Source: Gaiellasilicea sp963806955 (lineage in GTDB: Bacteria; Actinomycetota; Thermoleophilia; Gaiellales; Gaiellaceae). Taken from it: 64,000 nucleotides of DNA. The notes under the pieces were generated by a model. It was not told the origin of the DNA and ran no database searches. It saw only the letters and a list, made by a program, of their open reading frames with translations. Numbering within the stretch: position 1 is the first letter of the stretch; every line of letters begins with the position of its first letter. Made by a program: the position numbers and the translations under genes. The stretch is taken from assembly GCA_963806955.1 (NCBI GenBank), contig CAWDZG010000001.1, positions 868,001 to 932,000 on the forward strand, in the 5' to 3' direction. This document shows positions 49,226 to 57,400 of the stretch, one piece after another.

Positions 49226-50244
49226 TGGCCTGCGGGATGATCTGTTGCCACGGGGTCGCGAAGCGCTTCGGCGCCGTCCAGGCCGTGGACCACGCGCAGC
49301 TCTGCGTCGAGCGCGGCGAGTTCGTCGCCCTGCTCGGCCCGTCCGGCTGCGGCAAGACGACCATGCTGCGCCTGATCGCCGGCTTCGAGACACCCGAGGC
49401 GGGCACCGTCGAGGTCGACGGCGTCCCGGTCGCCGGTGCCGGCACCTGGGTGCCGCCCGAGCGCCGCAAGGTCGGCATGGTCTTCCAGGACTACGCGCTC
49501 TTCCCCCACCTGACCGTGGCGGAGAACGTCGGCTTCGGGCTGCCGCGCCGCGAGCGGAAGACGCGCGTCCCCGCCGTGCTCGCGCTCGTCGACCTCTGCG
49601 GGCTCGGCGACCGCTACCCGCACGAGCTCTCCGGCGGCCAGCAGCAGCGCGTCGCGCTCGCTCGCGCGCTCGCGCCCGGCCCCGAGCTCGTGCTGCTCGA
49701 CGAGCCCTGGTCGAACATCGACCCACACCTGCGCGCCACGATGCGCGACGAGCTCGCCCGGATCCTGCGCGCGATCCACGTCACCGTCGTCCTCGTCACG
49801 CACGACCGGGAGGAGGCGTTCTCGCTCGCCGACCGGATCGCGCTGATGCGCAACGGCTCCGTCGTCCAGGAGGGCACGCCCGAGGAGGTCTACCTCTCGC
49901 CGGCGACCCGCTGGGCGGCCGAGTTCGTCGGCGCCGGCAACTTCCTCCCCGGCACGCTCGCAAACGGGCTCGTCGAGACGCCCGTCGGGCTCTTCCCCGC
50001 CCAGAACCCGAACGGTGCGACCGACGTCGAGGTGCTGATCCGGCCGGAACTGCTCGAGCTCGAGCCGGATCCCGCGGGATCCGGCGAGGTCGTCGGCCGC
50101 GAGTTCCGCGGCCACGACGTCTTCTACCGCGTCCTCCTCGACGGCGTCGAGCTCGTCTCGCAGCGGCCGTCGAACGAGGAGGTTCCGCTCGGGTCGCGCG
50201 TCCGCGTGCGCCCGCACGCTTCCAGTGTCACCATCTTCTCGTAG
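49225..50244 (+). CDS. ABC transporter ATP-binding protein (Fe3+ type)
   Basis: A 339-residue ATPase of the FbpC/PotA type. Walker A GPSGCGKTTMLRL, Q-loop MVFQDYALFPHLTV, signature ELSGGQQQRVALARAL, Walker B LVLLDEPWSNID and the H-loop TVVLVTHDREEA are present. A C-terminal TOBE-like region (IRPELLELEPDP) follows. The start is ATG 49225 at the operator edge; ATG 49237 is an alternative. It heads a transporter operon ending near the dtxR gene, with the operator repeated before the binding protein. Confidence 0.9.
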   Translation: MACGMICCHGVAKRFGAVQAVDHAQLCVERGEFVALLGPSGCGKTTMLRLIAGFETPEAGTVEVDGVPVAGAGTWVPPERRKVGMVFQDYALFPHLTVAENVGFGLPRRERKTRVPAVLALVDLCGLGDRYPHELSGGQQQRVALARALAPGPELVLLDEPWSNIDPHLRATMRDELARILRAIHVTVVLVTHDREEAFSLADRIALMRNGSVVQEGTPEEVYLSPATRWAAEFVGAGNFLPGTLANGLVETPVGLFPAQNPNGATDVEVLIRPELLELEPDPAGSGEVVGREFRGHDVFYRVLLDGVELVSQRPSNEEVPLGSRVRVRPHASSVTIFS

Positions 50245-50270
50245 TTCTGTAAGGTGCGCCAGCTCATTGG

Positions 50271-50288
50271 TGTAAGGCAACCCTTACA
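50271..50288 (+). promoter_or_regulatory. Inverted-repeat operator 2 before the binding-protein gene
   Basis: TGTAAGG-CAAC-CCTTACA has the same arms as operator 1 and lies 9 nt upstream of ATG 50298, overlapping the AAGGAG ribosome-binding site. A half site TGTAAGG at 50248-50254 precedes it. Confidence 0.7.
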
Positions 50289-50297
50289 AGGAGAGGA

Positions 50298-51309
50298 ATG
50301 AAGAAGCTGCTTCCACTCCTCGCCGCGCTCGTGCTGGCGGGCTGCGGTGGGGACGACAACCAGGGCACGAGCGATTCGCTCACCGTCTACTCGGGCCGCG
50401 AGGAAGAGATCGTCGAGCCGCTCTTCGAGCGCTTCGAAACGGAGACGGGCATCAAGGTCGAGGTGCGCTATGCGGACAGCGCCGAGCTCGCCGCGACGAT
50501 CGCCGAGGAGGGCGGCAACTCGCCCGCCGACGTCTTCTTCGCGCAGGATCCTGGCTCGCTCGGCGCGGTCGAGGAGCAGCTCACGACGCTGCCCGACGCC
50601 GTGCTCGACCGGGTCGACTCGCGGTTCCGCGATTCCGACGGCCGCTGGGTCGGCACGTCCGGGCGAGCACGCGTGATCGTCTACAACACCGACGAGTTGA
50701 GCGAGAGCGACGTCCCCGACTCGGTGTTCGACCTCGTCGACCCGAAGTGGAAGGGGAAGATCGGGATCGCCGCCCACGAACGCGTCGTTCCAGGCGTTCG
50801 TCACGGCGATGCGCCTCGACGTCGGCGACGACCGGACGCGGACGTGGCTCGAGGACGTGATGAAGAACGACCCGAAGTTCTACGAGAAGAACACACCTGT
50901 CGTCGAGGCGGTCGCGTCGGGCGAGATCGAGGTCGGGCTCGTCAACCACTACTACCTCTACCTCGTCAAGGAGGAGCAGCCGGACGCGCCGATCGCGAAC
51001 AAGTTCCTCCCCGGCGACGATCCCGGCGCGCTCGTCAGCGTCGCCGGTGCGGGCGTGCTCGCGGGCGCGAAGCACGCGGATGCGGCGGAGCGGTTCGTCG
51101 AGTTCCTGCTCGCCGACCCGCAGCAGCGCTTCTACACCGACGAGGCCGAGGAGGCCGAGATCCCGCTCGTCGACGGGATCGCGCCCAGGGAGGGTGTGCC
51201 GACGCTCGACGAGCTCTCCGGCCGCGGCCCCGACGTCGACCTCTCCTCGTTCGGGCGCGAGCTCGAGCGCACGCTCGAGCTGCTGAACGAGACCGGCTAC
51301 ACGTCGTGA
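50298..51309 (+). CDS. Iron(III)-binding lipoprotein of the ABC importer, frameshifted
   Basis: A periplasmic-binding-type lipoprotein of about 336 residues when two frames are joined. The lipobox is LAALVLAGCGG. SLTVYSGREEEIVEPLFERFE is the typical Fe3+-binding (FbpA/FutA) opening. VDPKWKGKIGIA then continues one frame over as PTNASFQAFVTAM, equal to one extra base near 50772. The second half has GLVNHYYLY, with the tandem tyrosines that bind iron in this family, and GAGVLAGAKHADAAERFVEFLL. It is coupled to the permease gene (GTGA). Confidence 0.88.
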
Positions 51310-52877
51310 GGCGGCGGGCAGGTGCGGGGAGGGCACCGCTCTCCCTGCTCCTGCCCGCATGCGTCACGGTCGCGCTGCTGCTGCTCCCGCTCGTCTACCT
51401 CGCGATCCGGGCCGGCAGCGGCGGAAGTCGCGGCTGGCGCGTGCTCACGCGGCCCGGGACGCTCGACCTGCTCTGGAGCACGGGCCTGCTCGTCGCGGGC
51501 GTCACGGTCGCATCGGTCACGATCGGCGTCTCGGTCGCCTGGCTCGTCGTCCGCACCGACCTGCCCGGCCGGCGGATCTTCGCCGTCGGGGCCGCGCTGC
51601 CGCTCGTGATCCCGAGCTACGTCGCCGCGTTCTGCCTGCTCGGCGCCTTCGGGCCGCGTGGCCTCCTGCAGCAGCTGCTCGGCGTCGAGCGGCTGCCGGA
51701 GATCTACGGCTACTGGGGCGCGCTCGCCGCACTCACCCTCTCCACCTACCCCTACGTGCTCCTGCTCGTGTCGGCCGCGCTCCGCGGCCTCGACCCGTCG
51801 CTGGAGGAAGCCGGCCGCAGCCTTGGCCAGACGCCCACGGCCGTGTTCCGGCGCGTCACCCTGCCCGCGCTGCGGCCGTCGATCGGCGCCGGCGCGCTCC
51901 TCGTCGCGCTCTACACGCTCTCCGACTTCGGGGTCGTGTCGCTGATGCGCTACGACGCGCTCACGCGAGCGATCTATCTCCAGTACAAGTCGCTCTTCGA
52001 CCGGACTCCGGCCGCGGTGCTGGCGCTCGTGCTCGTCGTGCTCACGGGCCTCGTGCTCCTGCTCGAGTCGCGCTGGCGGAGGCGGGTCTCCCGGACGGGG
52101 CCCGGGACTGCGCGCCGTGCCCGCCCGCACGCGCTCGGACGCTGGCGCTGGCCCGCGCTCGCCTACTGCAGCGCCGTTGTCGGCGCCTTCCTCGCCGTGC
52201 CGGCCGTCGTGCTCGGCTACTGGCTCGCCCGCGGCCTCGACCGTGCCGAGGTGCCCTGGCACGAGGCGCTCAACTCGATCTCCGCCTCGGCGCTCGCGGC
52301 GGTCGTCGCGGCCGTCGCCGCCGTCCCGATCGCGCTGCTCGCCTCGCGCTCGCCGAGCCGATTCACGCGCCTGCTGGAGCGGCTCTCGTTCGCGGGCAAC
52401 GCCCTCCCGGGGATCGTGATCGCGCTCTCGCTCGTCTTCTTCGCCGCGAACTACGCGGGCTGGGTCTACCAGACGCTCGCGCTGCTCGTCTTCGCGTACG
52501 TGATCCGCTTCCTGCCGCAAGCGCTCGCGGGTGTCGAGTCCTCGCTGGCCGCGGTCGGGCCGCGCGTCGAAGAGGCGGCGCGTGCGCTCGGGCGCGGGCC
52601 CCTCACGACGACGTTGACCGTGACGGTGCCACTCGTCCGCCGCGGCATCTTCGCCGGTGCCGCGCTCGTCTTCCTCTCCGCGATGAAGGAGCTGCCGGCG
52701 ACGCTGCTGCTGCGGCCGATCGGGTTCGAGACGCTCGCGACCGACATCTGGAAGACGACGTCGGTCGGCGCCTACTCGCAGGCCGCCCTCCCCGCGCTGC
52801 TCCTGATCGCCCTCTCCGCGCCCTTCGTCTACCTCCTCTCGTCCCGCCGCGAGCCGACCGAAGTCGACCACGGCTAG
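51306..52877 (+). CDS. Fe3+-type ABC transporter permease (two fused membrane units)
   Basis: A 523-residue permease with about twelve membrane segments, two homologous halves as in SfuB/FbpB. Each half has an EAA-type loop that contacts the ATPase: EEAGRSLGQTPTAVFRRVTLPALRPSIGAG and EEAARALGRGPLTTTLTVTVPLVRRG. GTG 51306 overlaps the lipoprotein stop. Together with the preceding two genes it makes a complete importer. Confidence 0.92.
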   Translation: MRRRAGAGRAPLSLLLPACVTVALLLLPLVYLAIRAGSGGSRGWRVLTRPGTLDLLWSTGLLVAGVTVASVTIGVSVAWLVVRTDLPGRRIFAVGAALPLVIPSYVAAFCLLGAFGPRGLLQQLLGVERLPEIYGYWGALAALTLSTYPYVLLLVSAALRGLDPSLEEAGRSLGQTPTAVFRRVTLPALRPSIGAGALLVALYTLSDFGVVSLMRYDALTRAIYLQYKSLFDRTPAAVLALVLVVLTGLVLLLESRWRRRVSRTGPGTARRARPHALGRWRWPALAYCSAVVGAFLAVPAVVLGYWLARGLDRAEVPWHEALNSISASALAAVVAAVAAVPIALLASRSPSRFTRLLERLSFAGNALPGIVIALSLVFFAANYAGWVYQTLALLVFAYVIRFLPQALAGVESSLAAVGPRVEEAARALGRGPLTTTLTVTVPLVRRGIFAGAALVFLSAMKELPATLLLRPIGFETLATDIWKTTSVGAYSQAALPALLLIALSAPFVYLLSSRREPTEVDHG

Positions 52878-52916
52878 AGCCCGCTCGCCCCTGGCCGGGC
52901 GGCTCCCGCCGGGCGA

Positions 52917-53023
52917 CTCCCGCCGGGCGGAGCCCGGCTCCGCCGTCCTCTCGACGCTCGCGGCGCTCCGGTCGGCGGGCCGTACCGCCGTACTGTCCCA
53001 CCTCCCTGCACACCGCGAGCGTC
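52917..53023 (+). repeat. Dispersed intergenic repeat, copy 2
   Basis: The region between the permease and dtxR repeats the segment upstream of rplS (8957-9065, opposite strand), including the GCCGGGC-GGA-GCCCGGC hairpin, TACCGCCGTACT and CACCGCGAGCG blocks. A partial extra unit (CTCCCGCCGGGCG) precedes it. It ends about 30 bp before dtxR. Confidence 0.6.
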
Positions 53024-53041
53024 GAGCCAGGAACGAGCGGG

Positions 53042-53047
53042 TACAGT
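53042..53047 (+). promoter_or_regulatory. Leaderless -10 box of dtxR (TACAGT)
   Basis: TACAGT lies 6 nt upstream of ATG 53054. The same hexamer is used by the nrtR-like gene. No copy of the TGTAAGG operator is seen at this promoter. Confidence 0.45.
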
Positions 53048-53053
53048 CAGACC

Positions 53054-53737
53054 ATGGCCGGCCACTCCGTCGACGAGTACCTGGAGACGATCTACTTCCT
53101 CGCCTTCCCGATCGGCGAGTACCGCCCCGACCCGAACAGCTCGGCGGCGATCGCCTCCCGCGTGGCCGACATGCTCGGCGTCTCGCGCGCGTCCGCCGGC
53201 GAGATGTTGAAGCGGCTCGAAGTGGAGGGGCTCGTCGAGCGCGGCGAGCAGAAGGAGGCGCTCCTGACCCCGACCGGGATCGAGCGCGCCGAGCGCGTCG
53301 TGCGCAAGCATCGGATCATCGAGCGGCTCCTGACCGACTTCATGGGCTACACGGCCGGCGAGGCGCATATCCACGCGGACGAGCTCGGCGACACGTTCTC
53401 TGACGACATGGTCGAGCGGATCGAGGAGAAGCTCGGCCATCCCGAGCGCTGCCCGCACGGCTGGCCGATCGATCCGGCGTTCGAGCAGCGCGAGAACAAG
53501 GAGCTCGCTCCGCTCGCCGACCTCGAGGTCGGCCGCGGCGCCGAAATCGTGCGGCTCGCAGAGCACGACGGCGAGCTCCTGCACTGGTTCTACGACGAGG
53601 GCTTCACGCCCGGAACGCACGTGATGATTCGCGAGGCGCAGCCCGCCGCCGGGCAGTTCAAGGTGTTGCTCGGCACCGACACGGAGCGGGCGATCGGCGA
53701 GAAGGCCGCCGCCGGGCTCTACGTCCGCCCGGCCTAG
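53054..53737 (+). CDS. DtxR-family metal-dependent regulator
   Basis: A 227-residue DtxR/IdeR/MntR-type protein. Winged helix: MAGHSVDEYLETIYFLAF and VADMLGVSRASAGEMLKRLEVEGLV. The dimerisation domain RVVRKHRIIERLLTDFM, AHIHADELGDTFSDDMVERIEEKLGHPERCPHGWPI carries the metal ligands. A C-terminal SH3-like FeoA domain (ADLEVGRGAEIVRLAE to LLGTDTERAIGEKAAAGLYV) is complete. Its place after the iron-type importer and the paired operators make it the probable repressor. Iron versus manganese cannot be told from sequence alone. Confidence 0.92.
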   Translation: MAGHSVDEYLETIYFLAFPIGEYRPDPNSSAAIASRVADMLGVSRASAGEMLKRLEVEGLVERGEQKEALLTPTGIERAERVVRKHRIIERLLTDFMGYTAGEAHIHADELGDTFSDDMVERIEEKLGHPERCPHGWPIDPAFEQRENKELAPLADLEVGRGAEIVRLAEHDGELLHWFYDEGFTPGTHVMIREAQPAAGQFKVLLGTDTERAIGEKAAAGLYVRPA

Positions 53738-53740
53738 CTC

Positions 53741-54409
53741 CTAGACCTCCGAGAAGCGGATCTCGACGCGCGTGAAACCGAGCGCGCGCAGGAGGCCCGT
53801 CAGCATCAGCCGGGTGTTCTCCTCGGCGCGGGCGAGCAGGCCGGAACCGTCGCGCGCGGCATCGGCGAGCTTCTCCTCCGCGAGCCGGTAGATCTCGGCG
53901 TCGTCACCCTTGTCGTCGCCGAGCAGCGACTGGATCCGGTCGACGGCGCCGCGGTCGCGGTCGTACACGTAGCTGCGCTCGAGGTCGAGCACCGGCTCGC
54001 GGAACGTCGCGGGCGGCAGCTCGAGCGTGACGCTTCGACGGTCTTCCGAGACCTCGACCGCCCCCTCCTCGATCCCCGTGAAGTCGACGCCCGCGTCGAC
54101 CGAGCCGACGGCGACGTAGAGGATCCGCTCGCCCTTGAGCGCGCTCGGGACGAAGCGCGTGTCGCTCTCGACGTCGACGATCACCTCGAAGTGGCCGCTC
54201 GCGGCCCGATAGTCGCGCAGGTTCTCGATCGACTTGAGCACGGCGGACCCGGAGCGGTCGACGCTCTCCTCCGTGAACGGGTTGGCGAAGTCCGGGACGA
54301 GGTCCTTCACCCAGCCGACGACGAGGAAGCCGAAGAGGACGACGAGCCCCAGCGCGACGAGGCTCGTCGGGAAGCGCTCGGAGCCGTTAGACGGACGTCG
54401 GCGTCGCAA
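53741..54409 (-). CDS. DUF4230-type membrane-anchored protein
   Basis: A 222-residue protein with one N-terminal membrane helix (TSLVALGLVVLFGFLVVGWV) and an extracytoplasmic domain: SIENLRDYRAASGHFEVIVDVESD, LYVAVGSVDAGVDF, VTLELPPATFREPVLDLERSYVYDRDRG and AEENTRLMLTGLLRALGFTRVEIRF. This is the DUF4230 pattern; the function is unknown. TTG 54409 begins inside the 3' end of metK (23-bp overlap), so the two are coupled. Confidence 0.75.
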   Translation of the reverse strand: MRRRRPSNGSERFPTSLVALGLVVLFGFLVVGWVKDLVPDFANPFTEESVDRSGSAVLKSIENLRDYRAASGHFEVIVDVESDTRFVPSALKGERILYVAVGSVDAGVDFTGIEEGAVEVSEDRRSVTLELPPATFREPVLDLERSYVYDRDRGAVDRIQSLLGDDKGDDAEIYRLAEEKLADAARDGSGLLARAEENTRLMLTGLLRALGFTRVEIRFSEV

Positions 54410-55634
54410 GCCCGGCGGCCTGGCGGAGGGCGTCCGCCTTGTCCGTCCGCTCCCAGGTGAAGTCGCGGTCCTCGCGGCCGAAGTGGCCGTAGGCGGCCGT
54501 CTTCTCGTAGATCGGGCGGCGCAGGTCGAGGTCACGGAGGATGGCGGCCGGCCGGAGGTCGAAGTGCTCGCGCACGAGCCGCTCGATTTGCTCCTGCGTC
54601 AGTCCCTCGGCCTCGGTGCCGAACGTGTCGATGAGCACCGAGAGCGGGTGGGCGACGCCGATCGCGTAGGCGACCTGGATCTGGCAGCGCTCGGCGAGGC
54701 CGGCGGCGACGACGTTCTTCGCCACGTAGCGCGCGGCGTAGGCGGCCGAGCGGTCGACCTTGGTCGGGTCCTTGCCCGAGAAGGCGCCGCCGCCGTGCGG
54801 CGCGGCCCCGCCGTAGGTGTCGACGATGATCTTGCGGCCGGTGAGGCCGGTGTCGCCCATCGGCCCGCCGATCACGAACTTGCCGGTCGGGTTGACGTAG
54901 ACGAAGTCCTTCTCCTCCAGCCGCTTCTCGTCGTAGAGCGAGTGGGGCAGGATCGGGTGCAGGACGTGCTCGATCAGGTCCGGCTTGATCAGCGCCTCCG
55001 AGTCGAGCCCGTCGCGGTGCTGGGTGGAGACGAGGATCCGCTCGATCTCGACCGGCTTCTGGCGGCCGCGCTCGTCGACCTCGTAGCGAACCGTCACCTG
55101 CGCCTTGCCGTCCGGCCGGAGGTACGGGAGCACGTCGGCCTTGCGCACCTCGGAGAGGCGCTTGCAGATCCGGTGGGCGAGCTGGATCGGCAGCGGCATC
55201 AGCTCGTCGGTCTCGTTCGACGCGTAGCCGAACATCATCCCCTGGTCGCCGGCGCCGACGCGGTCGAGCGGGTCGTCGTCGCCGTGCTGCGCCTCGAAGG
55301 AGTCGTCGACGCCCTGCGCGATGTCCGGCGACTGCTCGTCGATCGCGACGACGACGCCGCAGGTCTCGGCGTCGAAGCCGTACTTGGCGCGCGTGTAGCC
55401 GATGTCCGCGATCGTCTTGCGGACGAGGCGCGGGATGTCGACGTACGTCTCGGTCGTGATCTCGCCGGCGACGACGACGAGGCCGGTCGTGATCAGCGTC
55501 TCGCAGGCGACGCGCCCGGAGGTGTCGTCGGTGAGGACGGCGTCGAGGACGGCGTCAGAGACCTGGTCGGCGATCTTGTCGGGATGTCCCTCGGTGACGG
55601 ACTCCGAGGTGAAGGAGAACTCGCGCGCAGCCAT
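54387..55634 (-). CDS. metK: S-adenosylmethionine synthetase
   Basis: A 415-residue MetK that makes AdoMet from methionine and ATP. FTSESVTEGHPDKIADQVSDAVLD, GAGDQGMMFGYA, GGAAPHGGGAFSGKDPTKVDRS and AYAIGVAHPLSV are the hallmark motifs. ATG 55634 has TAAGAT 9 nt upstream and lies beside a 14-bp palindrome. No SAM riboswitch is seen in the 22-bp gap. AdoMet made here feeds the several methylases of the window. Confidence 0.96.
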   Translation of the reverse strand: MAAREFSFTSESVTEGHPDKIADQVSDAVLDAVLTDDTSGRVACETLITTGLVVVAGEITTETYVDIPRLVRKTIADIGYTRAKYGFDAETCGVVVAIDEQSPDIAQGVDDSFEAQHGDDDPLDRVGAGDQGMMFGYASNETDELMPLPIQLAHRICKRLSEVRKADVLPYLRPDGKAQVTVRYEVDERGRQKPVEIERILVSTQHRDGLDSEALIKPDLIEHVLHPILPHSLYDEKRLEEKDFVYVNPTGKFVIGGPMGDTGLTGRKIIVDTYGGAAPHGGGAFSGKDPTKVDRSAAYAARYVAKNVVAAGLAERCQIQVAYAIGVAHPLSVLIDTFGTEAEGLTQEQIERLVREHFDLRPAAILRDLDLRRPIYEKTAAYGHFGREDRDFTWERTDKADALRQAAGLATPTSV

Positions 55635-55643
55635 GAGCAGGGG

Positions 55644-55660
55644 ATCTTAGCGGCCGCTAA
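55644..55660. promoter_or_regulatory. metK -10 box and 14-bp palindrome
   Basis: TAAGAT (minus, 55644-55649) is 9 nt from the metK ATG. The perfect palindrome TTAGCGGCCGCTAA (55647-55660) overlaps the -10 box and the ycaQ stop codon. It could be an operator. Confidence 0.4.
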
Positions 55661-56799
55661 CCGGGGAACGGCGGCACACCTTCCACGCGGACGACCTCGT
55701 CGGCGCCGACATACCGCTGGAAGCGCGCCAGGGCCGCGCGCAGTGCTTCGCGCGGCAGCCGCCCGACCTCGGGGAACCAGCGCTTGACCTCGAGCACGCG
55801 GCCGCGGGTCGAGAACTCGACTCGTCCGATGAAGCGGTCGCCGTACAGCACGGGCAGCACGTAGTAGCCGTACTCGCGCTTGGCCTCGGGGACGTAGACC
55901 TCCCACTTGTAGGCGAAGCCGAACAGGTGCTCGGTCATCTTCCGGTCCCAGAGCAGCTGGTCGAGCGGCGCCAGGAAGGCCACCCGCGCCGGGGGCTTCG
56001 CGCCCAGGAACTCGAGCAGCTCCGGGGCGGCATTCGCCTTGACGCCCTCGACCTCGACCGGGATCAGCTCCCCGTCCAGAACCATTGCCTCGCGGACCGC
56101 CCGGTACCCGACCCGCTTGGGGTCCATCGCCCAGACCTCGTAGGGCGCCGTGGGGCGGATCAGCCCCATGCCGCGGTGCCGGTCGCGCAGGATCGCCCGC
56201 AGCGACTCTTCCCGGTCGAGCGCCGGCCCGGCGAGCTGGGCGGGCGGGACGACGCGCTCGGTCAGGTCGTAGACGTGCTGCCCCTTCCGGCGCGAGTGGG
56301 TCATGATCCGGCCCGCGTGCCAGAGCGCGCGGAGCGTCTGCTTCGTGAGGCTCGGGCCGTACCAGGAGCCCTTCCACTCGGGCCGGTGCTGCTGGAACTC
56401 GAAGTCGCGCGGCGCCATCGGTCCGTGCGCCTCCAGCTCGGCGAGGACAGCCTCGACCGCGCCCGGGTGGTCGCGGACGACCTCCTCGAGCCAGCGCGAC
56501 TGCCACTCGCAGATCACGCGCCGGGCGCGCCAGCCCTCGTAGGGGATCAGCGACGCCTGCTTGTCCCAGCCGTCGTAGACCCGGCGTCGCTCGTACGCGT
56601 GCGCCTGCCAGTCGCCGACGCGGTAGCCGCGGACGCGTGCCTGGAGGACCAGGTCGTGGTTGCAGCCGGCCGGGCTGAGCGGGTCGTACTGGACACTGCG
56701 CAGGCGGTCGAAGACCTCGTCGAGCGTGCCCTGGCGGAGCTGGTACGCGACGAGCGCGCGACGGACGTCCTGCTTCGTCAGTGAGATCGTGTCCGTCAT
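55657..56799 (-). CDS. YcaQ-like winged-helix DNA glycosylase family protein
   Basis: A 380-residue protein of the YcaQ/AlkX-type winged-helix family; characterised members unhook DNA crosslinks. LTKQDVRRALVAYQ, VQYDPLSPAGCNHDLVLQAR, WDKQASLIPYEGW, HGPMAPRDFE and FLAPLDQLLWDRKMTEHLFGF are typical. The catalytic Q-x-D-like pair (VQYDP) is present. ATG 56799 is chosen because the upstream residues look non-coding and a G-rich ribosome-binding site precedes it. Confidence 0.82.
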   Translation of the reverse strand: MTDTISLTKQDVRRALVAYQLRQGTLDEVFDRLRSVQYDPLSPAGCNHDLVLQARVRGYRVGDWQAHAYERRRVYDGWDKQASLIPYEGWRARRVICEWQSRWLEEVVRDHPGAVEAVLAELEAHGPMAPRDFEFQQHRPEWKGSWYGPSLTKQTLRALWHAGRIMTHSRRKGQHVYDLTERVVPPAQLAGPALDREESLRAILRDRHRGMGLIRPTAPYEVWAMDPKRVGYRAVREAMVLDGELIPVEVEGVKANAAPELLEFLGAKPPARVAFLAPLDQLLWDRKMTEHLFGFAYKWEVYVPEAKREYGYYVLPVLYGDRFIGRVEFSTRGRVLEVKRWFPEVGRLPREALRAALARFQRYVGADEVVRVEGVPPFPG

Positions 56800-56851
56800 C
56801 GCCCCCCGTCCCCCGTTCGATACTCGCAGATCGGGCGCCCGTGGCGCCGGC

Positions 56852-57400
56852 TCAGCCGCTCTCGTAGCCGCCGCACGCGGTGATGCCGAGCGAGACGGCA
56901 TAGCTGCGCGCGGCGGCGCCGGCCGCGCTCGTCTCGGCCAGGGCACGCTGGACTGCCTCGGGGTCGTTCGCGCCGATCGCCGCGAGGTATCGGGTCAGGC
57001 CCCGCTCGAGCTTCGTCAGGCTCGAGGTGAAGAGCGCCACCCGTTCCGCCTCGCTCTGCTTCGCGGGCGGCTTGATCGCCTTCACGGCGGCGAGCTGCTG
57101 CCGGGCGAGGGGCAGGAGCTCCGCGAGCCAGCGCTCGAGCCCGGGACCATCCACCGGAGGCGGAACGGCGTCGATCCGATCCTGCAGCGGCCTGCACGCC
57201 GCATCGACCTGTTCCGCCCAGCGGCTCTGGCCGGCTGGCGGCTCGGGGCGGACCTCCACCGTCGGCGTCGTCTCGGCCGGGGCCGTCGTCGCGGGAACTG
57301 TCGTGGTGCCCGTCGCGTCGCGCTCGTCGGCCGAGTGGGTGCAGCCTGCGGCTGCGACGGCGACGAGCGCGGCCGCGAGCATCGCGACGGGTCGACTCAC
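56852..57400 (-). CDS. Putative lipoprotein
   Basis: A 182-residue protein with lipobox signal VSRPVAMLAAALVAVAAAGC, a threonine/proline-rich spacer and a mostly helical domain (QVDAACRPLQDRIDAVPPPVDG, ELLPLARQQLAAVKAIKPPAK, ALFTSSLTKLERGLTRYLAAI). The second cysteine pair (DAACRP and GITACGGYE) may be bonded. GTG 57400 overlaps the stop codon of the giant RTX gene (GTGA), so they share a transcript. I recognise no family. Confidence 0.7.
   Translation of the reverse strand: MSRPVAMLAAALVAVAAAGCTHSADERDATGTTTVPATTAPAETTPTVEVRPEPPAGQSRWAEQVDAACRPLQDRIDAVPPPVDGPGLERWLAELLPLARQQLAAVKAIKPPAKQSEAERVALFTSSLTKLERGLTRYLAAIGANDPEAVQRALAETSAAGAAARSYAVSLGITACGGYESG

Noticed and set aside
50740..50820. 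Programmed ribosomal frameshift in the binding-lipoprotein gene
   Set aside because: There is no slippery heptamer or downstream structure, and the same +1-type break occurs in many unrelated genes, so an assembly indel is more likely.
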